Assembly: GCA_020029455.1 (NCBI GenBank)
Contig: JAIBJH010000008.1
Span: 1-25,182, forward strand
Direction: 5' to 3'
Length of the DNA stretch: 25,182 nt
DNA from: Hyphomicrobiales bacterium
GTDB taxonomy: Bacteria > Pseudomonadota > Alphaproteobacteria > Rhizobiales > Aestuariivirgaceae
Positions 15,855 through 23,354 of this stretch are shown here, in pieces (the stretch's first letter is position 1; every line of letters begins with the position of its first letter). The notes below the pieces were generated by a model. The model ran no database searches. It saw nothing but the letters and a program-made list of their open reading frames with translations, and was not told the origin of the DNA. Both the position numbers and the translations under genes were made by a program.

Positions 15855-16784
15855 TCATGCCGCCTCGCGGCGCAGCGGCTGGCACATGCAGTGCACGCCG
15901 CCACCTGCCTGGACGAACATGCTCATCTCCGGGTCATAAACCCGGAAACCGGCTGCACGCATCTTGGCGTTGAGATCCTTTGCCCCTGCCGTTGAGAGTA
16001 CGCGATCTTTTCCTAGTGCCACCACATTGCAGCCCAGCGCCATGGTTTCCTTGAAACTCGCCGGTATGATCTCGATCTTCTTCGATTTCAGCCAGGCGAC
16101 AATGTCATCTTCCGTTGTTTCAAGACACACGGCGGCGCAATGCTCATTGAGCATGCACACCATCAGGTCGATGTGAACATAGAACTGGTCGATGGGCGCA
16201 AACTTGATTTCCCAGCCTTCTTTGACAAACCACTGGGCGATCTGCCGCGCCGCCGCTTCCTCTGAGCGATGATCCGTGTAGCCCACCAGCGCGACACCAG
16301 GCCTGATGATGTTGAAGTCGCCACCCTCAAAATTCCCGGCGCTCACCATGTCATAGATCGGAATGTTAGTTTCGAGATAGAAGCGCAGCACCGCCGCATA
16401 TTCACCGCGCCGCCGGGGATTGGCGAGCTGGCAGATGACCGCGCCATAGGGCGACATGAAGGAAGAATCCCGCGCATAAACCTGATAGGGGTTGTGCATC
16501 TCCACCGGTAGGAAATGGGTTGTGACACCGGCGTCATGGTAGGCATCCACCATCTCCCGGTGCTGGCGCATGGCCAGCTGCTGGTCAAACTTGTAGCCCT
16601 TGCGCAAAGTATCGCGCACCAATGATGAATAGGCCGCGTTCTCCAAACCCATCCAGCGGAAACTTTCGGAAGGTCCCAACAGCACGTCCTTGAGAGGACC
16701 AGTCTCCGATTTGAGATACCACTCCGTCAGCACGGGCGTGCCGCCGCCTTCAACGCGTGCCCGCAACGGAATTGCCTTGCTCAT
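15855..16784 (-). CDS. Amidinotransferase/DDAH-family guanidino-modifying hydrolase
   Basis: A 309-residue protein of the pentein fold (arginine deiminase, dimethylarginine dimethylaminohydrolase and amidinotransferase superfamily). Visible catalytic elements are ARDSS (104-108), the acidic substrate clamp NFEGGDF (151-157), the catalytic His204 in YVHIDLM, and the nucleophile Cys299 in GGGVHCMCQPL near the C-terminus. The substrate is probably a guanidino compound such as an arginine derivative, hydrolysed or transferred at the amidino carbon; the exact one cannot be chosen. It looks cytosolic, with no signal peptide. The ATG at 16784 has AGGGAG upstream, next to a hairpin at 16795-16819. 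It stands alone, divergent from the DUF1905 gene. Confidence 0.88.
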   Translation of the reverse strand: MSKAIPLRARVEGGGTPVLTEWYLKSETGPLKDVLLGPSESFRWMGLENAAYSSLVRDTLRKGYKFDQQLAMRQHREMVDAYHDAGVTTHFLPVEMHNPYQVYARDSSFMSPYGAVICQLANPRRRGEYAAVLRFYLETNIPIYDMVSAGNFEGGDFNIIRPGVALVGYTDHRSEEAAARQIAQWFVKEGWEIKFAPIDQFYVHIDLMVCMLNEHCAAVCLETTEDDIVAWLKSKKIEIIPASFKETMALGCNVVALGKDRVLSTAGAKDLNAKMRAAGFRVYDPEMSMFVQAGGGVHCMCQPLRREAA

Positions 16785-16794
16785 TGATTTACTC

Positions 16795-16819
16795 CCTACT
16801 GCCCTGCCTCGGCAGTAGG
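16795..16819 (-). promoter_or_regulatory. Hairpin at the ribosome binding site of the amidinotransferase-family gene
   Basis: A perfect 9-bp inverted repeat, CCTACTGCC / GGCAGTAGG, with a 7-nt loop lies in the 77-bp divergent gap. In the minus-strand transcript the 3' arm ends in AGG, the first part of the AGGGAG Shine-Dalgarno sequence, 11 nt before the start codon. The stem could therefore limit translation, or the same palindrome could be a DNA-level operator for the two divergent genes. Neither is shown. Confidence 0.45.
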
Positions 16820-16861
16820 CCAGAACTAGACAGCCATTGCAATTCCCGGAAAGAGTGCGGC

Positions 16862-17167
16862 ATGGACAAGATCGAGCATCGCTTCAAGGCCAAGCTTTGG
16901 GTCTACCAAGGCAAGGGCGCCTGGCATTTTGTGACCCTGCCCAAGGAAGCGGCGGACGAAATCCGCTTTCATAATCCGTTGGCCAGAGGCTTCATGCCCA
17001 TTGCCTGTGAGGCTGCCATAGGCAAGACCAAATGGAAAACCTCTGTGTTCCCCGATTCCAAATCGGGTTCCTATGTGCTGGCCGTCAAGGCGGATGTGCG
17101 CAAGGCCGAAGGGATCAAGGCAGGCGATACCGTCCGTGTCGCCGTTGTAGTGAAATCCGCTCTTTGA
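16862..17167 (+). CDS. DUF1905 domain protein
   Basis: A 101-residue protein spanning a single DUF1905 domain: IEHRFKAKLWVYQGKGAWHF, VTLPKEAADEI, a central W-K-T-S-V-FPDSKSGSYVLAVKADVRKA and GDTVRVAVVV, a small beta-barrel-like pattern. The family is widespread and its function is unknown. The ATG at 16862 follows GGAAAGAG at a slightly long spacing and matches the family's N-terminus; an upstream extension of the frame would run through the divergent promoter region and is not used. It ends just before the SGNH hydrolase gene and could share its transcript. Confidence 0.87.
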   Translation: MDKIEHRFKAKLWVYQGKGAWHFVTLPKEAADEIRFHNPLARGFMPIACEAAIGKTKWKTSVFPDSKSGSYVLAVKADVRKAEGIKAGDTVRVAVVVKSAL

Positions 17168-17209
17168 GTGATTTTGCCCTGCCGCAATTTTGTCATGGGC
17201 AAAGGGCAC

Positions 17210-19222
17210 ATGGCCTGTCAGAACACGGCCATGATTTTCCGCTTCGTCACTATCACGCTATTCGCTTTCTGCTTGCTTGCTGAATTGCAGCCGGCAGCCT
17301 CGCAAGCATTGACGGTTTCAAATGTGCAAATCGAATGGAAGGTCATCAACCGTTTCCGCCTCTTCCACAACGCCGAAACCTTTCAAGCCCATGAACGTGC
17401 TTGGCGGCAATATAATATCCATGTCGACAAGCTTGCCATCAGCGAGGAGGAGAAGGCGAGGCTTCTCGCAACCACTTCCGTCATCGGCAGCGAGCATGTG
17501 CTGAATGACCGCTACATTCCCTTCACCCGCATCCTACGGCGTAACTATGAGCCCATGGGTTGGGCCTCAAATCAGCTCGATGATATTTGCTGGGACACCA
17601 AGAGACGCAGCCACAGCGCGTGTGATGGCGTGGAAAACTATGTCGTGCCGCGCTTCCATGAAATTGAACTCAAGCTCCGCCTGTTGAAACCGAATTCGCT
17701 CATCGCCGAATATAATTGCCAATGGCGCGTGGGTGACGAGCAGCCCATCCTGGCGCCTTGCGAGGAGCCCGTTTCCGCCTTCGTGCCTTATCCGCAGGGA
17801 GCATCGGTGTCTGTGGCGGTGGACGGCGAACAGGGTATCTCCACCCAAGTTGCTGTGAAGGATCTGCTGATTGTTGGGCTTGGCGACAGTTTCGCCTCGG
17901 GTGAAGGAAATCCCGACGTTCCCGTGGAGTTCTCAGGCGACCGGCGCTACAAGAATCTCTATCCCCGCCGGGAGCGCGATGACGGCACCGGCGAGGCCCA
18001 GTGGCTGGATGAAACCTGCCACCGCTCTCTCTATGGCCATCAGTTACGTGCCGCACTGCAGATCGGAATTGAGAATCCGCAGAGCGCCGTTACATTTCTG
18101 GGCTATTCCTGTTCCGGCGCGGCTGTCGATGAGGGCCTGCTGGGTCCGCAGGAATACGTGGACTATGTCAGCACCATGGGCGAAGGCGGCAGACCAGCGC
18201 AGGTAAAGGCGATGTCCGGCTCCAAAAAGGACACGCAGCTGCGCTGGCTCTTGAGTGAGCTTTGCACCGTAAAACCCGAGCGCGATGACGGCCTTTGGAC
18301 CTGCCCGGACAATCAGTACCGCAGGAACGTGGACTTTCTGCTCCTGTCTGTTGGTGGCAATGACATCGGATTTACCCAACTTGTGACCTGGGCGACGCTG
18401 CGCGACAATACCACAAGCAAGATTGCCAAGTTTTTTGGCGCAACTGTTTCGCCAAAGCAGTTTGCGTCAAACATGAAGGACATTCTCCCTGAGGCCTATG
18501 CGCGGCTGGCGAAGGCCATCGAACAGGCGGTTCCCATGCGCGCCGAGGGTGGCGTCTATGATCCGTCACGCGTCGTTCTCACTGCCTATCCCGACATTCT
18601 TGAGGATGAGGTGGGTTCCGTCTGCCCGGCGGGCGATGAGGAAGGCGAGAGCGAGGAGAGTTATGCGGCCAATCAGTCGCTTGACCTTTGGCAGGGATGG
18701 CTCGTGGCGCGAAAAAGCAAGCTTGAGAGGACGCATGAACAGCTGGCCGCGCTTCATGATCGCATGGCGGAACTGGCCGGTGACCATGGCTGGACCTTTG
18801 CCGCGCGCGCCTATGGCGACAAGCCGTTCCGTGGTCATGGCTTCTGCGCAAGGTCGCTCAAGGTGGAGAATGACCCGGCGGAACAACTTTCCATTCCTTG
18901 TTGGCGCAAAGCGGGTGGAAAGTGCGAGTCAAATTGGAGCGGCAAGGAAGGCGTCTGGCAGCCCTTCAATCCGAATACAGAGAATTTCCCGTATGCGCTG
19001 CGCCAGCGCTGGGTGAGAACCTTCAATGACGCCTACATGACCATCAACAAGAAGGTCTTGAACCGCAGCGGCCAGATTGACGATGCCGGCTCATCTGCGG
19101 TCTTCTCGGAAACGACAGGCGCCATGCACCCAACCGCCGAGGGTCACGCCGCCATGGCCGATGCCATCCTGATTGATCTCAGGCGAGAAGTCGCGGCAGC
19201 GCTCGGCGACGCTGCGAACTAA
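17210..19222 (+). CDS. Secreted SGNH/GDSL hydrolase (SEST-like)
   Basis: About 670 residues with an N-terminal signal peptide (hydrophobic FRFVTITLFAFCLLAEL, then PAASQA). A stretch of about 190 residues of unknown fold precedes the hydrolase domain. Block I is GLGDSFASGEGNPD (nucleophile Ser227), the oxyanion Gly probably in GYSCSG, block III SVGGNDIGF (Asn384) and block V MHPTAEGHAAMA (His640). GDSFASGEG resembles the Streptomyces scabies esterase-like group. The Asp normally three residues before the catalytic His is Gly here. Twelve Cys in the mature part suggest disulfides and export. Substrate is likely an ester or acyl group, unidentified. The start is uncertain: GTG 17168, ATG 17195, 17210 and 17231 are all in frame; 17210 was chosen for the AAAGGG just before it and an intact signal peptide. 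Confidence 0.85.
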   Translation: MACQNTAMIFRFVTITLFAFCLLAELQPAASQALTVSNVQIEWKVINRFRLFHNAETFQAHERAWRQYNIHVDKLAISEEEKARLLATTSVIGSEHVLNDRYIPFTRILRRNYEPMGWASNQLDDICWDTKRRSHSACDGVENYVVPRFHEIELKLRLLKPNSLIAEYNCQWRVGDEQPILAPCEEPVSAFVPYPQGASVSVAVDGEQGISTQVAVKDLLIVGLGDSFASGEGNPDVPVEFSGDRRYKNLYPRRERDDGTGEAQWLDETCHRSLYGHQLRAALQIGIENPQSAVTFLGYSCSGAAVDEGLLGPQEYVDYVSTMGEGGRPAQVKAMSGSKKDTQLRWLLSELCTVKPERDDGLWTCPDNQYRRNVDFLLLSVGGNDIGFTQLVTWATLRDNTTSKIAKFFGATVSPKQFASNMKDILPEAYARLAKAIEQAVPMRAEGGVYDPSRVVLTAYPDILEDEVGSVCPAGDEEGESEESYAANQSLDLWQGWLVARKSKLERTHEQLAALHDRMAELAGDHGWTFAARAYGDKPFRGHGFCARSLKVENDPAEQLSIPCWRKAGGKCESNWSGKEGVWQPFNPNTENFPYALRQRWVRTFNDAYMTINKKVLNRSGQIDDAGSSAVFSETTGAMHPTAEGHAAMADAILIDLRREVAAALGDAAN

Positions 19223-19479
19223 CGCTTCTTCTTTTTCGTGGTGTCGGTCGCCGGATCGAGCAGCCGGTGCAGATGCACGATGAAATAGCGCATCTGGGCA
19301 TTGTCGATGGTCTCGCGCGCCTTGCCGAGCCAGGCTTTGTGGGCGGAAGCATAGTCTGGAAAAAATCCGACCACATCCAATTTCGCAAGGTCCTTGAACG
19401 TGACCTTTGTTACGTCGTCAAGCTCACCGCCGAAAACAAGATGGAGCAGCTGTTGTTTCTTTGTTTCTTTTTTCGCCAT
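19219..19479 (-). CDS. DUF4170 protein
   Basis: An 86-residue protein with the DUF4170 pattern: QQLLHLVFGGELDD, FKDLAKLDVVGFFPDYASA, HKAWLGKARETIDNAQMRYF, IVHLHRLLDP. This is a small family known mainly from alphaproteobacteria, with no assigned function. The C-terminal tail is a run of Lys (KKKKR). The ATG at 19479 overlaps the cysQ stop by one base, so it is the last gene of ubiA-pmbA-cysQ-DUF4170. Its stop codon overlaps the stop of the converging SGNH gene by 4 bp. Confidence 0.88.
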   Translation of the reverse strand: MAKKETKKQQLLHLVFGGELDDVTKVTFKDLAKLDVVGFFPDYASAHKAWLGKARETIDNAQMRYFIVHLHRLLDPATDTTKKKKR

Positions 19480-20249
19480 CAATGGTGCCTCACCAGATCG
19501 ACAAGCGCGCCATGCCATTGTGGGCTGGCGGCAACGACGCCCGGTTGCCACGCTTCCTTGCGATTGTAAACGATGTTGTCACCTTGGCCCGTACTGACTG
19601 TGCCTCCAGCTTCCGTGAGAATGAGATGGCCTGCCGCAACGTCCCAGTCATTCTTCTCGCCGAGCGTGATGGCGCCCGCCAGATGGCCCTCGGCGATAGC
19701 GGCAAAGCGCAACAGCAATGGCAGATGGTTGCCGGACTGGAACTGGAAGCCCGCCTCACCCAAGGGCCCGGCAAATGACCGTGGCGCAATGACAGAAGCG
19801 GAAGACGATGCTCTGAGTTCCAGTTTCTCTCCATTGAGGAACGCCCCTTCACCCTGGATGGCGTGAAACAACTTTTCCTGGCTGGGCAGCAACAACGCAG
19901 ACAGCTGCACTTCTCCGCCTTCGATGAGAGCGGCGCCGATGCCCCAGCCATTCTCGCTGGCCAGATAGAGCCTGGTGCCATCGATGGGATCGGCGATCCA
20001 GAATCGTCCCCGTTGCAGGCGTGAACCGTCATCCGGTGTTTCTTCCGAAAGCCAGCCATCATTGGGGCGCGCTTTGGTGATGGTGGTTCTGAGAAATTCA
20101 TCCACCGCAATATCCGTTTCGGTGACGGTTGTACCATCAGGCTTGTGCCAGCTTTTGGGATGCCCGTGGAATTTCTCCATCGCAATGGCGCCTGCCTCTT
20201 TGACAACGGAGAGCAGGAGTTTGAGATCGCCCTGTTCAGCGCCCGGCAA
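19479..20249 (-). CDS. cysQ: 3'(2'),5'-bisphosphate nucleotidase / inositol-monophosphatase family (CysQ-like)
   Basis: A 256-residue Mg2+-dependent, Li+-sensitive-type phosphatase. Metal-binding motifs are intact: LSEE (67-70), WIADPIDGT (84-92) and DWDVAAG (201-207). In bacteria such proteins hydrolyse 3'-phosphoadenosine 5'-phosphate, made during sulfate activation, or inositol phosphates; the length and motif spacing favour CysQ, but an inositol monophosphatase role is possible. The likely start is TTG at 20249, which overlaps the end of pmbA by 14 nt; no better in-frame start precedes the conserved region. It is the third gene of the operon starting at ubiA. Family call is sure; substrate less so. 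Confidence 0.88.
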   Translation of the reverse strand: MPGAEQGDLKLLLSVVKEAGAIAMEKFHGHPKSWHKPDGTTVTETDIAVDEFLRTTITKARPNDGWLSEETPDDGSRLQRGRFWIADPIDGTRLYLASENGWGIGAALIEGGEVQLSALLLPSQEKLFHAIQGEGAFLNGEKLELRASSSASVIAPRSFAGPLGEAGFQFQSGNHLPLLLRFAAIAEGHLAGAITLGEKNDWDVAAGHLILTEAGGTVSTGQGDNIVYNRKEAWQPGVVAASPQWHGALVDLVRHH

Positions 20250-21573
20250 TGGTCATCTCGCCGAGGAAGCAGGAGGGTGCATTGACGGCGCCCCTGAAAA
20301 GCAGGTCATTGGCGGGCTCAAGCGCTGCAAACATGTTGCGGAGGTTGCCAGCGACAGTCACTTCGCTCACCGGATAGGCGATTTCGCCATTCTCGATCCA
20401 GAAGCCGGAACAGCCGCGGCTGTAGTCACCCGTCACCATATTGATGGAGGAGCCGATGAATTCGGTTACAAGCAGTCCGCGCTTAAAATCCTTCATCATC
20501 TCGGCTGGGCTGCGGGCACCTACCTCCATGTGCACATTGGATGTAGACGGAGAGGGAGGCGAGGCAAGGCCGCGTGCACCATGACCCGTCGGTGGCAGTT
20601 TCAGCTGCCGCGCCGAGCGCAAGTCGAGAATCCAGGTGGTGAGCTCGCCCTTATCAATAATGTTCATGCGCTTTGTCGGCAGGCCCTCACCATCGGAGGG
20701 CCGTGAAGCAAGCCCACGCAGGCGAAGCGGATCATCGACAATGGTGATGCTTGGGCCGAACAGGGTCTTGCCGAGATCGTTTTTGAGGAAACTCGTGCCC
20801 CGGGCAATGGCGCCGCCATTGATCGCGCCGAGCAGATGGCCGATCAGGCTCGTCGCAATGCGGCGGTCAAACAGGATCGGTGCAGTTTGTGAGGAAATCT
20901 TGCGCGGGTTGAGGCGCGCCACCGTACGCTCTCCCGCTGTCTTTCCGATTTTTTCCGCGCTCTCAAGGTCTTCGAAATGAATGGCGCCGTGTCCATCGCC
21001 ATCACGCTCCATCGCCGTGCCTTCGCCCGACACGACCGAGGCGCTGATGCCAAAGCTCGTGCGCTGGGACTTGCGCGAAAATCCATTTGAGGCAACGACT
21101 GCCGCATCGCGCCAGCTCGCTCCTGCCGAAGCGCCATTGCTGCGTGTCACACCTTTGATGGCTAGAGCTGTGTCTTCGGCGCGCCGCGCCAGCCCCTGCA
21201 ATTCTGTGCTTGAGAGTTCGCGTGAAGAAAGAAGATCAAGATCAGGAAATGATTCAGCTAACTGGTCAGAGTCCGCGAGGCCTGAGTAAGGGTCCGGTGG
21301 TGCAAGTTTTGCCATCGCGATGGCGCGGTCAACAAGTCTTTGCAAACCATCACGCGAAAGAACGCTGCCGCTGATGAGACCCGCCGACTGACCAACAAAA
21401 ACCCGCAAACCGACATCTTGCGATTCCGAGCGTTCGACGTTTTCGATGATGCCGTGACGCAGCGTCACCTCTTCGCTCTTCGAAGAAATGGCCATGGCAT
21501 CGGCGGACGTAGCGCCGGATTTGAGAGCGAGGTTGACGATGTCGGAGGCGACGGAAAGAAGATCAGTGGTCAT
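20236..21573 (-). CDS. pmbA: TldE/PmbA-type peptidase-modulator protein
   Basis: A 445-residue member of the TldD/TldE family. TldD-TldE heterodimers act as an unusual metalloprotease that processes small modified peptides (for example microcin B17) and contributes to CcdA turnover. This member is the TldE side: no HExxxH metal site is visible, and it has the conserved SQDVGLRVFVG, SASVVSGEG, SLIGHLLGAINGGAIARGTSF, SDGEGLPTKRMNIID, TSNVHMEVG and GDYSRGCSGFWIENGEIAYP of the family. The ATG at 21573 overlaps the ubiA stop (ATGA). No tldD gene is in the window, so the catalytic partner must be elsewhere. Confidence 0.94.
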   Translation of the reverse strand: MTTDLLSVASDIVNLALKSGATSADAMAISSKSEEVTLRHGIIENVERSESQDVGLRVFVGQSAGLISGSVLSRDGLQRLVDRAIAMAKLAPPDPYSGLADSDQLAESFPDLDLLSSRELSSTELQGLARRAEDTALAIKGVTRSNGASAGASWRDAAVVASNGFSRKSQRTSFGISASVVSGEGTAMERDGDGHGAIHFEDLESAEKIGKTAGERTVARLNPRKISSQTAPILFDRRIATSLIGHLLGAINGGAIARGTSFLKNDLGKTLFGPSITIVDDPLRLRGLASRPSDGEGLPTKRMNIIDKGELTTWILDLRSARQLKLPPTGHGARGLASPPSPSTSNVHMEVGARSPAEMMKDFKRGLLVTEFIGSSINMVTGDYSRGCSGFWIENGEIAYPVSEVTVAGNLRNMFAALEPANDLLFRGAVNAPSCFLGEMTIAGR

Positions 21574-22508
21574 TGCATTAAACTGTCGAGCACAAGTCCT
21601 GAGAGGAAGATCAGGCCCAACATGCGGTTGGACTTGAAGAGTTTCAAGCAGCGATTGCCATCAGCGTGATCAAAGTTGCGTAACTGCCACAGGGCATGGA
21701 TTGCGGCACCCGCAAGTCCGGCCCAGGCAAGAATTCCGGCGTTGACGAAAAGGAGCGCCAAGCCCAGGCAGATCATGGCAAGGGCGAAGAATGCGGCAAG
21801 CCAGGGCCGCGTGTTCTCACCAAAGAGCAGGGCCGTGGATTTGATGCCGATGAGGATATCGTCCTCCTTGTCCTGATGGGCATAGATCGTGTCATAGGCC
21901 AGGGTCCAGAAGATGCCTCCCACATAGAGGGCAATTGGCGCAGCGGAGAGTGATCCGTGGGTTGCCGACCAGCCCAGAAGCGCTCCCCAATTGAAGGCAA
22001 GGCCAAGCACAAACTGCGGCCAGTGGGTGAACCTCTTCATGAAGGGATAGACGGCAACGATGATGAGTGATGCCGCGCCCAGAACGACCGAATACCAGTT
22101 GAATTGGAGGAGAATGACAAGGCCCACAAGGCTGAGGAGGGCCATGAAGACAAACGCCTGCTGGCGTGACACGCGGCCCGACGCAATAGGCCGAGCCCTC
22201 GTGCGCTCCACTGCCGCATCAAAATCCTTGTCCGCCATATCATTGAGCACGCAGCCCGCGCCGCGCATGATGATGGCGCCCGCAAGGAACAGAGCCGCAT
22301 GCCAGAAATTGGGCATGCCACCCCCCGCCGCGATCTGCCCCAGCGCCAGTCCCCACCAGCAGGGCAGAAGCAAGAGCCACCAGCCTATGGGCCGGTCCAG
22401 CCGTATCAACTGCGCGTAAGGCAGCAGCGCAGGCCGGCAATAGCGCTCCACCCAATTGCCGCGTGGCGCATCGGCGATATGGGCTGGCTGAGGGCTGTTC
22501 TCAATCAC
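21570..22508 (-). CDS. ubiA: 4-hydroxybenzoate polyprenyltransferase
   Basis: A 312-residue inner-membrane protein with eight or nine transmembrane helices that attaches the polyprenyl tail to 4-hydroxybenzoate in ubiquinone synthesis. Both Asp-rich diphosphate-binding motifs are present: NDMADKDFD (89-97) and YDTIYAHQDKEDD (205-217). RLDRPIGWWLLLLPCWWGL near residue 36 is typical of UbiA. The start is GTG at 22508, only 23 bp from the divergent rsmE start. First gene of the ubiA-pmbA-cysQ-DUF4170 operon, with a 4-nt stop/start overlap into pmbA. Confidence 0.97.
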   Translation of the reverse strand: MIENSPQPAHIADAPRGNWVERYCRPALLPYAQLIRLDRPIGWWLLLLPCWWGLALGQIAAGGGMPNFWHAALFLAGAIIMRGAGCVLNDMADKDFDAAVERTRARPIASGRVSRQQAFVFMALLSLVGLVILLQFNWYSVVLGAASLIIVAVYPFMKRFTHWPQFVLGLAFNWGALLGWSATHGSLSAAPIALYVGGIFWTLAYDTIYAHQDKEDDILIGIKSTALLFGENTRPWLAAFFALAMICLGLALLFVNAGILAWAGLAGAAIHALWQLRNFDHADGNRCLKLFKSNRMLGLIFLSGLVLDSLMQ

Positions 22509-22531
22509 GGCGCGCGTGATACACGGGGATC

Positions 22532-23260
22532 ATGGCAAAGACCACACCCCGCCTCTGTGTCGATTTGGCCCTGCCGGTTGGCGCAGACCTGAAGTTGCCA
22601 CCGGAGCAGGGCCACTATCTGGCGAATGTCTTGCGGCTGAAAGCAGGCGATGCCGTCGCCGTTTTTAATGGCCGTGATGGCGAATGGCTGGCCTATGTGA
22701 CAGGCATCACCAAGAAGGCTGTAACGCTGCGCCTTGAGCGCAAGACTGCTGATGTGAGGCCGCCGCCGGATATCGACTATATCTTCGCGCCCCTGAAACA
22801 CGCCCGCCTCGACTATCTGGTCCAGAAGGCAACCGAGCTTGGCGCACGCCGTCTGCGCCCCGTCATCACCCAGCGCACTATTGCCGAACGCGTGAACCTC
22901 GATCGCATGAAAGCCAACGCCATTGAAGCGGCCGAGCAGTGCAATCTGGTTTTTGTGCCGGAGGTGCATGAGCCCGTGACCTTGCCAAAGCTAATTGCTG
23001 GCTGGGAGCGGGGCCGCCGTCTCATCTATTGTGATGAGAGGGCGGCTAATGCCAATCCCCACAAGGCACTGACCGGGATTGCACCGCCCGCTGCAGTGCT
23101 TGTCGGTCCTGAAGGCGGCTTCACCCCGGAAGAGCGCGAACTGCTCAAGGCGCAAAGCTACGTCACCGCCATTTCACTAGGCCCCCGCATTATGCGGGCA
23201 GATACGGTGGCCATTGCGGTACTTGCTCTTGTCCAGTCCGCCATCGGCGACTGGTCATAA
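22532..23260 (+). CDS. rsmE: 16S rRNA (uracil(1498)-N3)-methyltransferase
   Basis: A 242-residue SPOUT-class (trefoil-knot) methyltransferase that modifies U1498 in helix 44 of 16S rRNA using SAM. It shows an N-terminal PUA-like domain (about 1-70) with HYLANVLRLKAGD, DYLVQKATELGA, and the knot motifs GPEGGF (192-197) and LGPRIMRADTV (216-226). Length is standard. The ATG at 22532 has GGGG 3-4 nt upstream, a short spacing. It is divergent from ubiA and followed by gshA after 94 bp, which hold no recognised element. Confidence 0.96.
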   Translation: MAKTTPRLCVDLALPVGADLKLPPEQGHYLANVLRLKAGDAVAVFNGRDGEWLAYVTGITKKAVTLRLERKTADVRPPPDIDYIFAPLKHARLDYLVQKATELGARRLRPVITQRTIAERVNLDRMKANAIEAAEQCNLVFVPEVHEPVTLPKLIAGWERGRRLIYCDERAANANPHKALTGIAPPAAVLVGPEGGFTPEERELLKAQSYVTAISLGPRIMRADTVAIAVLALVQSAIGDWS

Positions 23261-23354
23261 ACTGTAATACTGTCCATAACGATTTGTGTCTTGCCGACTT
23301 TCGCGCCGCCCCCTAAGTCAGCCGTCCCATCAAGGCCCCAGCAAGGAATGACCC

